Source of the DNA: Ilumatobacteraceae bacterium
GTDB taxonomy: Bacteria > Actinomycetota > Acidimicrobiia > Acidimicrobiales > Ilumatobacteraceae
Assembly (NCBI GenBank): GCA_025463305.1
Contig: JAOBWK010000006.1
Coordinates: 1 to 16,855 of the forward strand
Reading direction: 5' to 3'
DNA: 16,855 nucleotides
The notes beneath the pieces were generated by a model. The model was not told the origin of the DNA. It saw only the letters and a list, made by a program, of their open reading frames with translations, and ran no database searches. A program made the position numbers and the translations under genes. Below are positions 1 through 6,663 of this stretch, piece by piece. Each line of letters begins with the position of its first letter. The first letter of the stretch is position 1.

Positions 1-1051
1 GAGCACCCACTTCGGCGGTGCCGGCGGCCGCATCCACGGCAGCACCCACTCGCTGATCGACTTCAACCGCGCGGGGGTGCCGCTGGTCGAGATCGTCAGC
101 CGGCCCGACATCCGCACAGCCGAGCAGGCTCGCCAGTACGTGAACGAGCTGCGCGCCATCCTGGTCGCCATCGGCGCCAGCGACGCGAAGATGGAAGAGG
201 GCAGCATGCGCTGCGACGCCAACGTCAGTGTGCACAAGCCCGGCGCTCCATACGGCACCCGCTGCGAGATCAAGAACGTCAACAGCATCCGGTCGCTCGG
301 CCGGGCCATCGAGTACGAAGCCCGCCGCCAGATCGACCTGATCGAGACCGGCGAGAAGGTGCGCCAGGAGACCCGCCACTGGGACGAGAACGACGGTCGT
401 ACCCACACCCTGCGCACCAAGGAAGACGCCGACGACTACCGCTACTTCCTCGAGCCCGACCTGGTGCCGCTCGCACCGTCGGCGGAGTGGATCCAGGCCG
501 TCGCCGACGCGATGCCGAAGCTGCCCCGCGAGCGCCGGCTCGCGCTCGCCGCCGCCACCGGTGCACCGGCCGACGGTGAGGCCGTGATGGTCGTCGTCGA
601 GCGCGGCCAGGACGACTACGTGCACGCCGTCGCCGCAGCCGGCGGCGATGCCGCACGCGCCCTGATCTACGTCAAGGAGGCGTTCGCGCCGAATGCCGAC
701 GGCATCGCTCCCGAGGTGCCCGCTGCAGACGTCGCCGCGCTCACCCAGCTCGAGACCGGCGGCAAGGTGACGGCCACCCAGGCCAAGACCATCCTCGCCG
801 AGATCGTCGCCAACGGCGGCGGTGATGCGGCCGCGATCGCGAAGGCCAAGGGCTTCGAGGCGATGGACACCGGCGCGCTCGAGGCGATGGTCGACCAGGT
901 CATCGCCGACAATGCTGCCGCGTGGGCGAAGTACGTCGGCGGCGAGGACAAGGCGATGGGCGCGCTCGTCGGCGCAGCGATGAAGGCCAGCCAGGGCAAG
1001 GCCGACGGCAAGCTCGTCACCGCCTTGCTCCAGTCCAAGCGCACCGCCTGA
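1..1051 (+). CDS. gatB: Asp-tRNA(Asn)/Glu-tRNA(Gln) amidotransferase subunit B, 3' part
   Basis: GatB is the subunit of the cytoplasmic GatCAB complex that phosphorylates misacylated Glu-tRNA(Gln) or Asp-tRNA(Asn) and transamidates it with ammonia from GatA. The 5' end lies before the window. The reading frame runs from base 2 and gives 349 residues, roughly the last 70% of a usual ~500-residue GatB. Visible family motifs are DFNRAGVPLVEIV (partial residues 21-33), GSMRCDANVSV, CEIKNVNSIR, and the ETRHWDE and DDYRYFLEPDL segments of the catalytic cradle. The C-terminal ~150 residues form the helical YqeY-like tRNA-binding tail, ending NAAAWAKYVGGEDKAMGAL...LLQSKRTA before TGA. In Actinobacteria gatB usually follows gatC and gatA, which would be off the left edge. 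No hairpin follows directly; the next structure is the inverted-repeat element at 1110-1266. Confidence 0.97.
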   Translation, partial: STHFGGAGGRIHGSTHSLIDFNRAGVPLVEIVSRPDIRTAEQARQYVNELRAILVAIGASDAKMEEGSMRCDANVSVHKPGAPYGTRCEIKNVNSIRSLGRAIEYEARRQIDLIETGEKVRQETRHWDENDGRTHTLRTKEDADDYRYFLEPDLVPLAPSAEWIQAVADAMPKLPRERRLALAAATGAPADGEAVMVVVERGQDDYVHAVAAAGGDAARALIYVKEAFAPNADGIAPEVPAADVAALTQLETGGKVTATQAKTILAEIVANGGGDAAAIAKAKGFEAMDTGALEAMVDQVIADNAAAWAKYVGGEDKAMGALVGAAMKASQGKADGKLVTALLQSKRTA

Positions 1052-1109
1052 CCGTCGCCGGGCCGAGACGGGGACGCCGAGCGGGTCACCCTGCCCTCAC
1101 ACCTCTCGG

Positions 1110-1266
1110 GAACCTCCACGTGACGATTCGACCGGGCGCGATTCGCCACACGTGATCGAGCGAACCTGACAACGTCGCTCGACGGCCGTCAACTGCGCGC
1201 GATTCGCCACATCTGGTGAGGCGAACCCGACGACGTCACGGCCTGTGAATCGTCACGTGGAGGTTC
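1110..1266. repeat. 157-bp intergenic element with perfect 20-bp terminal inverted repeats
   Basis: The left arm 1110-1129 reads GAACCTCCACGTGACGATTC and the right arm 1247-1266 is its exact reverse complement, enclosing 117 bp. Each arm contains the palindrome CACGTG. The element sits between the convergent genes gatB (stop at 1051) and the Eis-like gene, whose TGA occupies 1267-1265 on the minus strand, so the right arm overlaps the stop codon by two bases. No target-site duplication is obvious outside the arms. It could be a MITE- or BIME-like mobile repeat, a bidirectional terminator, or both. The inverted repeat is seen directly; mobility is inference. Confidence 0.75.
1136..1237. repeat. 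Two direct repeat units inside the intergenic element
   Basis: The 15-mer GCGCGATTCGCCACA occurs at 1136-1150 and again at 1197-1211, 61 bp apart. Similarity continues through GCGAACC and GACGTC to about 1176 and 1237, roughly 33 of 41 positions by eye. The second unit can form a hairpin from TTCGCC (1203-1208) and GGCGAA (1220-1225); the first keeps only the TTCG/CGAA base of it. Tandem hairpin units between inverted arms resemble bacterial interspersed mosaic elements. Confidence 0.6.
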
Positions 1267-2479
1267 AGAAGAAGGTGCCGCAGTACGGGGCCGGGTGCGT
1301 CGCGAAGAGGGCGTCGGCGGTGATGACGGCTGCGTCGTCGCTGACGTCGAGCAGCCCGGCGTCGGCGAGCTCGCGCCACGACGTGCCGCCGAGGTAGGTG
1401 GCGGCGAGGCGGCCGATCGGCGCCACGATGTCGGCCGGCTGGTCGGTCCGTGACGCGCCCTCGGCGGTGATGCGCCAGGTGCCGTTGTTGGCGGCGAACA
1501 TCGGATCGGCGACCTCGATCACCACGGAGCCGAACGCATCGCCGTACGTGCGCGCGGCGAGCGCGGCGTCGACGTCGAGGATGCGCAACCACTGCTCGTC
1601 CCAGCGGCTCGTCACCCGGTAGCCGCGGGTGTCCCTGGCCGCGAAGCGGATCGCGTCGTCGACAGGGCGGCCCTCGGACGTCCATTCGCGGATGAGATCG
1701 ATGTCGAGCAGGTAGCTCCAGAGCGCGAGCTCGACGGCTCCCGACGCGCCGAACAGATCGTGCACCACCCCGGCACCGATCTCGGAGCCGTCCGGTCGCT
1801 CCGACCACTGCACCTCGTACTGCACGTAGCCGTCCGGCGTCCCGTGCTCGTCGGCATGCACGGCGACGAACGCTGGCTTCTTCATCTCGACCGCGTCGGT
1901 GAGCAGACGGGTCCAGAAGAACGGTGGTCGCGACAGCGACCCGACGGTGCGACGGGCGCACCGTTCGTAGATCGGCGGCACCGTGTCCAGCACCTCGGTG
2001 GGCGCCAGGATCTGCATCGAACCGCTGGTTGCCGATCGCAGCGGCCGCACGGCGCCGGAGGTCACCTTGACGGCGACGGCCTCGCCGGCGATCTCGAAGC
2101 CGAACCGTTGGTAGATCACGGCTTCGCTGGCGCGCAGGCTGGCGAGCACCTGACCGCGCTCACGACCCTCGGTCAGCAACTGCGTCATCATCGACGTCAG
2201 CAGCCCCTGCCGGGTGTGGGTCGGGAGCACGCCGACGCGGGTGACGCCGGCCGTGTCCAGCCGACGCCCGCCCGGCACGGTGGTGTCGAACCGGAACGCA
2301 CCGGCATGGCCGACGCAGCGAGCGCCGTCCCATGACGTCACGCTGTCGGCCTCGACCCAGCCGACCTCGCGCGACACCCACTCCTCGTCGGTCGGGTGAG
2401 GGAACAACAGCGCGTCGGCCACCACGTTCGCTGCGGCGCGGACCTCGCTCGGAGCGGTGCGCCGGATCTCGATCGACAT
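1265..2479 (-). CDS. Eis-like GNAT N-acetyltransferase with SCP2-type C-terminal domain
   Basis: 404 residues, the usual length of the Eis family (two fused GNAT regions plus a sterol-carrier-protein-like domain). These enzymes transfer acetyl from acetyl-CoA to amines; mycobacterial Eis modifies aminoglycosides. The acetyl-CoA loop is VGVLPTHTRQGLLTSM (residues 82-97). SLRASEAVIYQRFGFEI (114-130) carries a conserved tyrosine, Y123, near the position of the Eis general acid. The protein ends in ...PAPYCGTFF, matching the family habit of a terminal aromatic residue whose carboxylate acts in catalysis. The start at 2479 (MSIEIRR) is chosen over an upstream in-frame ATG at 2542 because it matches the paralogue's MTIEIRR and because a TAnnnT box lies 7 nt before it. 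Substrate is unknown. It is a distant paralogue of the gene at 5406-6602. Confidence 0.9.
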   Translation of the reverse strand: MSIEIRRTAPSEVRAAANVVADALLFPHPTDEEWVSREVGWVEADSVTSWDGARCVGHAGAFRFDTTVPGGRRLDTAGVTRVGVLPTHTRQGLLTSMMTQLLTEGRERGQVLASLRASEAVIYQRFGFEIAGEAVAVKVTSGAVRPLRSATSGSMQILAPTEVLDTVPPIYERCARRTVGSLSRPPFFWTRLLTDAVEMKKPAFVAVHADEHGTPDGYVQYEVQWSERPDGSEIGAGVVHDLFGASGAVELALWSYLLDIDLIREWTSEGRPVDDAIRFAARDTRGYRVTSRWDEQWLRILDVDAALAARTYGDAFGSVVIEVADPMFAANNGTWRITAEGASRTDQPADIVAPIGRLAATYLGGTSWRELADAGLLDVSDDAAVITADALFATHPAPYCGTFF

Positions 2480-2486
2480 GGTCGCG

Positions 2487-2492
2487 ACCCTA
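2487..2492 (-). promoter_or_regulatory. Candidate -10 box for leaderless transcription of the Eis-like gene
   Basis: On the minus strand TAGGGT ends 7 nt before the ATG at 2479, fitting the actinobacterial -10 pattern TAnnnT with transcription starting at or next to the start codon. No clear -35 was seen, and the only purine-rich stretch (AGGG) is inside the box itself. Confidence 0.4.
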
Positions 2493-2536
2493 TTCGTGCG
2501 GCCCGATGTCGACGGTGATCGCGTGCCGACGCGACA

Positions 2537-2565
2537 GAGCACCGCCGCACGAGGCGACGGTGCTC
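2537..2565 (-). terminator. Hairpin terminator after the small secreted protein gene
   Basis: GAGCACCG (2537-2544) pairs perfectly with CGGTGCTC (2558-2565); three more inner pairs follow one mismatch, leaving a 5-nt loop. It begins 22 nt after the minus-strand stop at 2588 and upstream of the next gene on that strand. There is no T-tract, so it would be an L-shaped terminator as is common in Actinobacteria. Confidence 0.55.
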
Positions 2566-2587
2566 CGGGTTCATCGGATCGTGCCGG

Positions 2588-3529
2588 TCACGGGGCGGTG
2601 TAGGCCCAGGTCATCGTCACGTAGTTCTCGCCGGGGCCGGAGGCGATGCCGACGTCGAAGGCGCTGTCGTTGAGTGCGGCCACCGGGACGGCGAACGCGT
2701 TGACCACGTCCTTGGCCTGGTTCACGCCGATGTAGAGGCACACACGGCCGGCCGGCGCGGTGGGCGCCTGGTAGGTGCCGGTGCAGAGGATGTCGTTCTC
2801 CGGCGTGATCACGGTCATCGAGTTGGCGAAGTTGACCGTGTCGTCGGTGAGTGACACGCCGGCCTTCGCCGGCAGGTGCACGATGAAGTCGCGCGTGCCG
2901 GCCGAGATGACGTCGTAGTCGAACGCCTCGTATCCGGTCACGGTCTTGCCGGAGGTGATCGCCGAGGGGATGACGGCCGCGGGTCCGGGCAGGCCCATCG
3001 GGCCGGCGGCACCGGCGCTGCCGGCCTCGTAGTAGCCGACGATGTCGATCACGACGTCGGCCTTGCCGGCGTTGTTGTAGGCCTTGATGCCACCGGTGGC
3101 GGAGAGGCCGACCGTGACGAGGTTCGGCACCGGCGCGCTCGACGCGGTCCAGTTGAGGTTCGACGACAGTGGCTGCGGGGCGTCACCGGGGTAGACGGTG
3201 AGGTAGCTGGCGCTGGTGCCGTTCACGACGGTCACGTTGGAGACGATGCCGGTGGCATCGGCGGGGATGGTGCAGTTGCCGTTCGTGCCGCGGACGGCGA
3301 AGTCGGCGACCTCCGTGGCCGTGAGTGGGGTACTTCGGTTGCCGACGGTCGAGTCGGCGCGGGTGTCGACGAGACGGCACGGCGTGATGGTGACGAGCGA
3401 CGACGGTGCCGACGCGCCGACGTTGCCGGCATGGGCGATGCTCAGCGCGCTGCCGAGTCCGATCGCGATGGCGAGGGCGCCACCGACGGCGAAGCGGGTG
3501 GTCGGACGGGTGGCGGTGATCTTCTTCAT
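2588..3529 (-). CDS. Secreted protein: surface-repeat domain, collagen-like Gly-X-Y stretch, beta-rich head
   Basis: 313 residues, not a named family that I recognise. Residues 1-34 are a signal peptide (MKK n-region, hydrophobic AVGGALAIAIGLGSALSIA, cleavage near AHA). Residues ~44-168 are one copy of the repeat found three times in each large protease of this window: TPCRLVDTR at the start, SNVTVV, YLTVYP, SSNLNW, VPNLVTV, then VVIDIVGYY at the end. Residues 170-184 have glycine at every third position (170, 173, 176, 179, 182; GAAGPMGLPGP), a short collagen-like segment. Residues ~187-313 are beta-rich with C249 and C264 in ILCTGTYQAP...GRVCLY, a probable disulfide. The architecture suggests an exported trimeric or fibre-like surface protein; function is unknown. 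The start at 3529 (MKKITATR) has AGGAG 8 nt upstream, which decides it over the ATG at 3559. Confidence 0.85.
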   Translation of the reverse strand: MKKITATRPTTRFAVGGALAIAIGLGSALSIAHAGNVGASAPSSLVTITPCRLVDTRADSTVGNRSTPLTATEVADFAVRGTNGNCTIPADATGIVSNVTVVNGTSASYLTVYPGDAPQPLSSNLNWTASSAPVPNLVTVGLSATGGIKAYNNAGKADVVIDIVGYYEAGSAGAAGPMGLPGPAAVIPSAITSGKTVTGYEAFDYDVISAGTRDFIVHLPAKAGVSLTDDTVNFANSMTVITPENDILCTGTYQAPTAPAGRVCLYIGVNQAKDVVNAFAVPVAALNDSAFDVGIASGPGENYVTMTWAYTAP

Positions 3530-3537
3530 GGGGGTTG

Positions 3538-3542
3538 CTCCT
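3538..3542 (-). promoter_or_regulatory. Shine-Dalgarno AGGAG of the small secreted protein
   Basis: AGGAG on the minus strand lies 8 nt before the ATG at 3529. It is the only perfect SD among the starts in this window, and it fixes this start. Confidence 0.75.
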
Positions 3543-3553
3543 GTAGCGATCCG

Positions 3554-3571
3554 GCGCACGACGTTGTGCGC
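3554..3571. promoter_or_regulatory. Near-perfect 18-bp palindrome in the 5' region of the small secreted protein
   Basis: GCGCAC (3554-3559) and GTGCGC (3566-3571) flank a centre GACGTT that is itself palindromic apart from one pair. It lies 25-42 bp upstream of the minus-strand ATG, just before the SD. It could be a repressor operator or a 5'-UTR hairpin; no regulator gene is adjacent. Confidence 0.45.
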
Positions 3572-3611
3572 TCGGTGTTGCTGAGCATCATCAACCTCAC
3601 GGCGATCGAGC

Positions 3612-3634
3612 GGATGAGCAGCGTCTGCTCATCC
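3612..3634. promoter_or_regulatory. Perfect 10-bp inverted repeat with 3-nt spacer
   Basis: GGATGAGCAG (3612-3621), spacer CGT, CTGCTCATCC (3625-3634). It lies 50 bp after the VOC gene's minus-strand stop and 83 bp before the small secreted gene's start. It may be the terminator of the amidohydrolase-VOC pair (no T-tract) or an operator for the secreted gene. The symmetry is certain, the role is not. Confidence 0.5.
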
Positions 3635-3684
3635 TCGGACGCGCGTCATACTCATCGCCCGCGCAGGTGCTCACCCGCGGTGTG

Positions 3685-4092
3685 TCAGCGGTCGGGCTGG
3701 TTGAGCTCCACGACGTTGCCGCTGGGGTCCTTCAGGAACGCCTGGTACCCGGCACCCGGTGTGCGCCGGCCCGACACGCGTGCGTCGACGCCGTTCGCGT
3801 TCAGGTGGGCGACGGTGGCATCGAGGTCCTCGACGAGGAACGCGTAGTGGTTCTCGGCGCCCGGCGGGACGGTGGCGGTCTGCAGCAGGTGCACCTGTTG
3901 GCCGCCGGCCTGCAACCACGCGCCGGGGAAGCCGAAGTCGGGACGGGGCAACGGCGTGAGACCGAGCAACCCGTAGAACGCGATCGACTCCTCGACGTCG
4001 GTGACGCCGATCGCCACGTGGTGCACACCCATGACGGTCGGTGCAGGGCCCGTCGAGGGCGTGCCCGGGGTGACGTCGTGCACGGCGCTCAC
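3685..4092 (-). CDS. VOC-family (glyoxalase/epimerase/dioxygenase fold) protein
   Basis: A single VOC domain of two beta-alpha-beta-beta-beta modules, as in glyoxalase I, methylmalonyl-CoA epimerase and fosfomycin-resistance proteins. Counted from the internal ATG at 4032, the domain starts GVHHVAIGVTDVEESIAFY. Plausible metal ligands are H5, H62 (ENHYAFLVED) and E109 (DPSGNVVELNQ), and the closing motif is FLKDPSGNVVEL. The GTG at 4092 is chosen because GTGA overlaps the TGA of the upstream amidohydrolase by 4 bp, a translational-coupling arrangement; the extra 20 residues are a Pro/Thr/Gly-rich tail. The ATG at 4032 (115 residues) is the alternative and neither has a good SD. Coupling suggests the two proteins act on the same substrate, possibly as epimerase or racemase partner to a stereospecific amidohydrolase, but the reaction cannot be read from sequence. 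Confidence 0.85.
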   Translation of the reverse strand: MSAVHDVTPGTPSTGPAPTVMGVHHVAIGVTDVEESIAFYGLLGLTPLPRPDFGFPGAWLQAGGQQVHLLQTATVPPGAENHYAFLVEDLDATVAHLNANGVDARVSGRRTPGAGYQAFLKDPSGNVVELNQPDR

Positions 4093-5354
4093 AGCTCGCC
4101 CGCCACGACGAGATCGATGGCCCGGCGGCACGTGCGGTGGAACGCGTCCGCCGCCATGTGCAGGTGCTCGTCCGGGGTGTCCTCTTCCTTGGTGTGGCTC
4201 AGCCCGGCGATCGACGACGAGAAGATCATCACGGTCGGCACCTCCCTCGCCATCTCGCTCGCATCGTGCAACGCTCCACTCGGAAGTTCGACATCGTGGC
4301 CCTCCACTTCCCGCACACTCTCGCGCGCGGCGGCCAGCAGCTGCGGATGGAACGGCATCGGCGGGATCCGGAAGATGTGCTCGAGCTCGACCGTGCAACC
4401 CTCGGCATCGGCCGCGTCGGTGGCCGCCTGCTGCATCTCCGCGAACATCGTGGCGAGCGCGTCCTTGTCGATGTGGCGCATGTCCATCGCCACCCGGGTC
4501 TCGCCGGGCACGGCCGTGACGACGCCGGGCCAGCACTGTGCATGGCCGACGGTGGTGACGCCGTCGTGGCGCTTGCCGATGTCGTTGAGCGCGATCGCGA
4601 ACCGCGACGCGGCGACGAACGTGTCGCGGCGCATCTCCATCGGCATCGTGCCGGAATGCGCGGCCTGGCCGCGGAAGATGACCCGCTCGCGCTCGATGCC
4701 CTTCGTGCCGGTGACCGTGCAGATGCCGAGGCCCTTGGCCTCGAGCACCGGCCCCTGCTCGATGTGCACCTCGAGGTAGGCCTTGATGTTGGCGAGGCGG
4801 GTGCGTGCGCCGTCGATGGTGTCGAGGCTGATGCCGTGGTCGCCGATGACCTCGGGCAGCTTGTTGCCCTCCTTGTCGACAAGATCGGCGGCGGCCGCGG
4901 TGTCGAGCGAGCCGACGACCGCTGCCGATCCGAACAGGCTGCGGCCGAACCGCGCTCCCTCCTCGTCGGCCCAGTCGACCACCGCGACGGTGACCGGCGG
5001 CGTGCCCTCGGCCGCGAGCGCACGGATGAGCTCGATGCCGGCCATCACGCCGAGCGCACCGTCGAGCCAGCCGCCCTTGGGCACGCTGTCGAGGTGAGAA
5101 CCGACGACGATCATGTCGTCGCTCGCGCCACGCAGGTACGCCCACAGGTTGCCGGCCTCATCGGTCTCGATGTCGACGGGCAGCGTGGCGAGCGACTCGC
5201 GGAACAGGGCCCGCGCCTCGAGCCACTCCGGTGTCCAGCACAGCCGGCGGCTGCCCTCGGGACCGCCGGTGCGCTCGGCCAGGGTGCGGAGGCTGGCGAC
5301 GACGCGGGCCGGATCGTAGCCGGCCTCGACGGTGGTGGTGCCCGGAGCTGTCAT
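4089..5354 (-). CDS. M20-family Zn-dependent amidohydrolase (N-carbamoyl-L-amino acid hydrolase / allantoate amidohydrolase type)
   Basis: 421 residues, the normal length for the AmaB/HyuC/AllC group, cytoplasmic enzymes that hydrolyse N-carbamoyl amino acids, ureidopropionate or allantoate. The di-metal centre reads clearly: GSHLDSVPKGGWLDGALG gives H87 and D98; DWADEEGARFG gives E131/E132; HIEQGP gives H197; GLSHTKEE gives H387. The AHSGTMPMEMRRD segment (H233) is typical of the dimerisation lid, and SGALHDASEMA belongs to the C-terminal signature. Which substrate it takes is not decidable: no hydantoinase, allantoinase or dihydropyrimidinase gene lies nearby. The start at 5354 has no SD but a TAnnnT box 6 nt upstream. 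It overlaps the VOC gene by 4 bp. Confidence 0.92.
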   Translation of the reverse strand: MTAPGTTTVEAGYDPARVVASLRTLAERTGGPEGSRRLCWTPEWLEARALFRESLATLPVDIETDEAGNLWAYLRGASDDMIVVGSHLDSVPKGGWLDGALGVMAGIELIRALAAEGTPPVTVAVVDWADEEGARFGRSLFGSAAVVGSLDTAAAADLVDKEGNKLPEVIGDHGISLDTIDGARTRLANIKAYLEVHIEQGPVLEAKGLGICTVTGTKGIERERVIFRGQAAHSGTMPMEMRRDTFVAASRFAIALNDIGKRHDGVTTVGHAQCWPGVVTAVPGETRVAMDMRHIDKDALATMFAEMQQAATDAADAEGCTVELEHIFRIPPMPFHPQLLAAARESVREVEGHDVELPSGALHDASEMAREVPTVMIFSSSIAGLSHTKEEDTPDEHLHMAADAFHRTCRRAIDLVVAGEL

Positions 5355-5360
5355 GGATCG

Positions 5361-5366
5361 AAACTA
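5361..5366 (-). promoter_or_regulatory. Candidate -10 box for leaderless transcription of the amidohydrolase
   Basis: TAGTTT on the minus strand ends exactly 6 nt before the ATG at 5354, with no SD in between. A TTGACA is present farther up (5390-5395) but 23 nt away, too far for a standard -35. Confidence 0.4.
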
Positions 5367-5389
5367 CCGCCGACGGCCGCGGGCTCGCA

Positions 5390-5398
5390 TGTCAAACT
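5390..5398 (+). promoter_or_regulatory. Degenerate extended -10 upstream of the second Eis-like gene
   Basis: TGTCAAACT gives a TGn extension followed by CAAACT, ending 7 nt before the ATG at 5406. It matches two of the three fixed TAnnnT positions. No SD precedes the ATG. Weak on its own, but it has the same spacing as the other candidate boxes. Confidence 0.25.
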
Positions 5399-5405
5399 GA
5401 CGCCC

Positions 5406-6602
5406 ATGACCATCGAGATCCGTCGTCCACGTGACGACGAGTGGGATGCCATCTGCTTCTTCGATGGTCGTGCCTTCGGCAACTCCTACACACCGGACGA
5501 GGTCGCCCAGCGGCGGCCGCTGCACGACCTCAGCCGCTGGCGGATCGCGGTCGAGGACGGCAGCATCGTCGGCCAGGCCAGCTCGTTCGCGTTCGACGTG
5601 ACGCTGCCCGGGGGCAGCACCGTGCCGATGGGTGGCGTCACGTGGGTGTCGACTGCGTCGACGCATCGCCGCCAGGGCGTGATGCGGCGGGTGATCACGG
5701 CGATCCACGACGACATCGACGAGCGCGGCGAACCGCTGGCGACGCTGTCGGCGTCGGAGGGCGGCATCTACGAGCACGTCGGCTACGGCATCGCTGATCG
5801 GGTGCGCGTCACCACGATCGATCGGCGGATCGCCCGCCTCCGTTCCGAATTCCGCACACCGGTTGGATCGGTGCGTCACGTCGGCGACGACGAGGACCTC
5901 GTCGAGCTGACCGCACCGATCTGGGAACGCTTCCGGCGCACCCGGGTGGGCGAGGTCAGCCGCAGCCTCGTCTGGCACGACTTCGCCGCCGATCAACTGA
6001 GCCGCGGCCAGGGATCGTCCACCGTCGGCTACTGCCTGCTGCACGCCGACGGGTACGCGATCTACCGCATCCAGAACCGCTGGAACGACGGCCAACCAGC
6101 ACACGTGCTGCACCTCGCCGAGCTCGCTGCGGTCACGCCCGACGCGCATGCCGCGCTGTGGCAGACGCTGCTCGACGTCGACCTCGTCGGCGAGATCCGA
6201 TCGCGCGCCGTCGCGATCGACGACCCGCTGCCGTACCTGCTCGAGAACCAGCGCGCGCTGCGCACCACCGATCTGAACGACGGCATCTGGGTCAACGTGC
6301 GCGATCCCCGCATCGCGTTCGGGGCGCGCGCCTATCGCACCGCGGACCGGATCGTGGTGGAGGCCGATGGCAAGCGCTGGGCGATCGAAGGCGGCCCCGA
6401 CGGCGGCTCGTGCACCAGCGTCCGCACGCGGCCCGACCTGGTGACGACCGCTCCATGGCTCGGATCGCTGCTGTACGGCGGCGTCACGCCGACCCAGCTG
6501 GTCGGCGGTCGGCGGATGACCGCCCGCAACGCCGAGGCGTTGGCGCGTGCCGATCTGTTCTTCCCCACCGACGTCGCCCCGCACTGCCAAACGCACTACT
6601 GA
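5406..6602 (+). CDS. Eis-like GNAT N-acetyltransferase, second copy
   Basis: 398 residues with the Eis-type layout. It begins MTIEIRRPRDDEW, close to the other copy's N-terminus. The acetyl-CoA loop is VSTASTHRRQGVMRRVI (81-97). SASEGGIYEHVGYGIAD (115-131) carries the conserved tyrosine, Y122. The C-terminus is ...FPTDVAPHCQTHY, again an aromatic last residue preceded by the P-x-C-x-T pattern. The middle (150-290) contains the second degenerate GNAT fold and the last ~100 residues the SCP2-like domain. It is divergently transcribed from the amidohydrolase across 51 bp. The frame stays open far upstream (to about 4137), but that stretch is antisense to the amidohydrolase and has no family similarity, so the start is placed at 5406. 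Substrate unknown. Confidence 0.9.
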   Translation: MTIEIRRPRDDEWDAICFFDGRAFGNSYTPDEVAQRRPLHDLSRWRIAVEDGSIVGQASSFAFDVTLPGGSTVPMGGVTWVSTASTHRRQGVMRRVITAIHDDIDERGEPLATLSASEGGIYEHVGYGIADRVRVTTIDRRIARLRSEFRTPVGSVRHVGDDEDLVELTAPIWERFRRTRVGEVSRSLVWHDFAADQLSRGQGSSTVGYCLLHADGYAIYRIQNRWNDGQPAHVLHLAELAAVTPDAHAALWQTLLDVDLVGEIRSRAVAIDDPLPYLLENQRALRTTDLNDGIWVNVRDPRIAFGARAYRTADRIVVEADGKRWAIEGGPDGGSCTSVRTRPDLVTTAPWLGSLLYGGVTPTQLVGGRRMTARNAEALARADLFFPTDVAPHCQTHY

Positions 6603-6603
6603 C

Positions 6604-6635
6604 CGCTGGGAGGCTCCCGTCCGAGCCTCCCAGCG
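6604..6635. terminator. Perfect 13-bp hairpin, bidirectional terminator
   Basis: CGCTGGGAGGCTC (6604-6616), loop CCGTCC, and its exact reverse complement at 6623-6635. It begins 2 nt after the plus-strand stop of the acetyltransferase and ends 28 nt beyond the minus-strand stop of the protease gene at 6664, so it serves both converging genes. There is no T-tract. Confidence 0.85.
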
Positions 6636-6663
6636 ATCGATCTGTTGCCGGCCCCGTCGAGCC

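Noticed and set aside
5390..5395. Perfect TTGACA on the minus strand upstream of the amidohydrolase, as a -35 box
   Set aside because: The only good -10 (TAGTTT) is 23 nt away instead of the usual 16-19, so the two are unlikely to form one promoter.
4137..5405. Long open plus-strand frame continuous with the second Eis-like gene, suggesting a much larger N-terminus
   Set aside because: It is antisense to the well-supported amidohydrolase, rich in Arg/Ala/Gly/His as expected of a high-GC shadow frame, and has no family similarity. The Eis start MTIEIRR at 5406 matches the paralogue.
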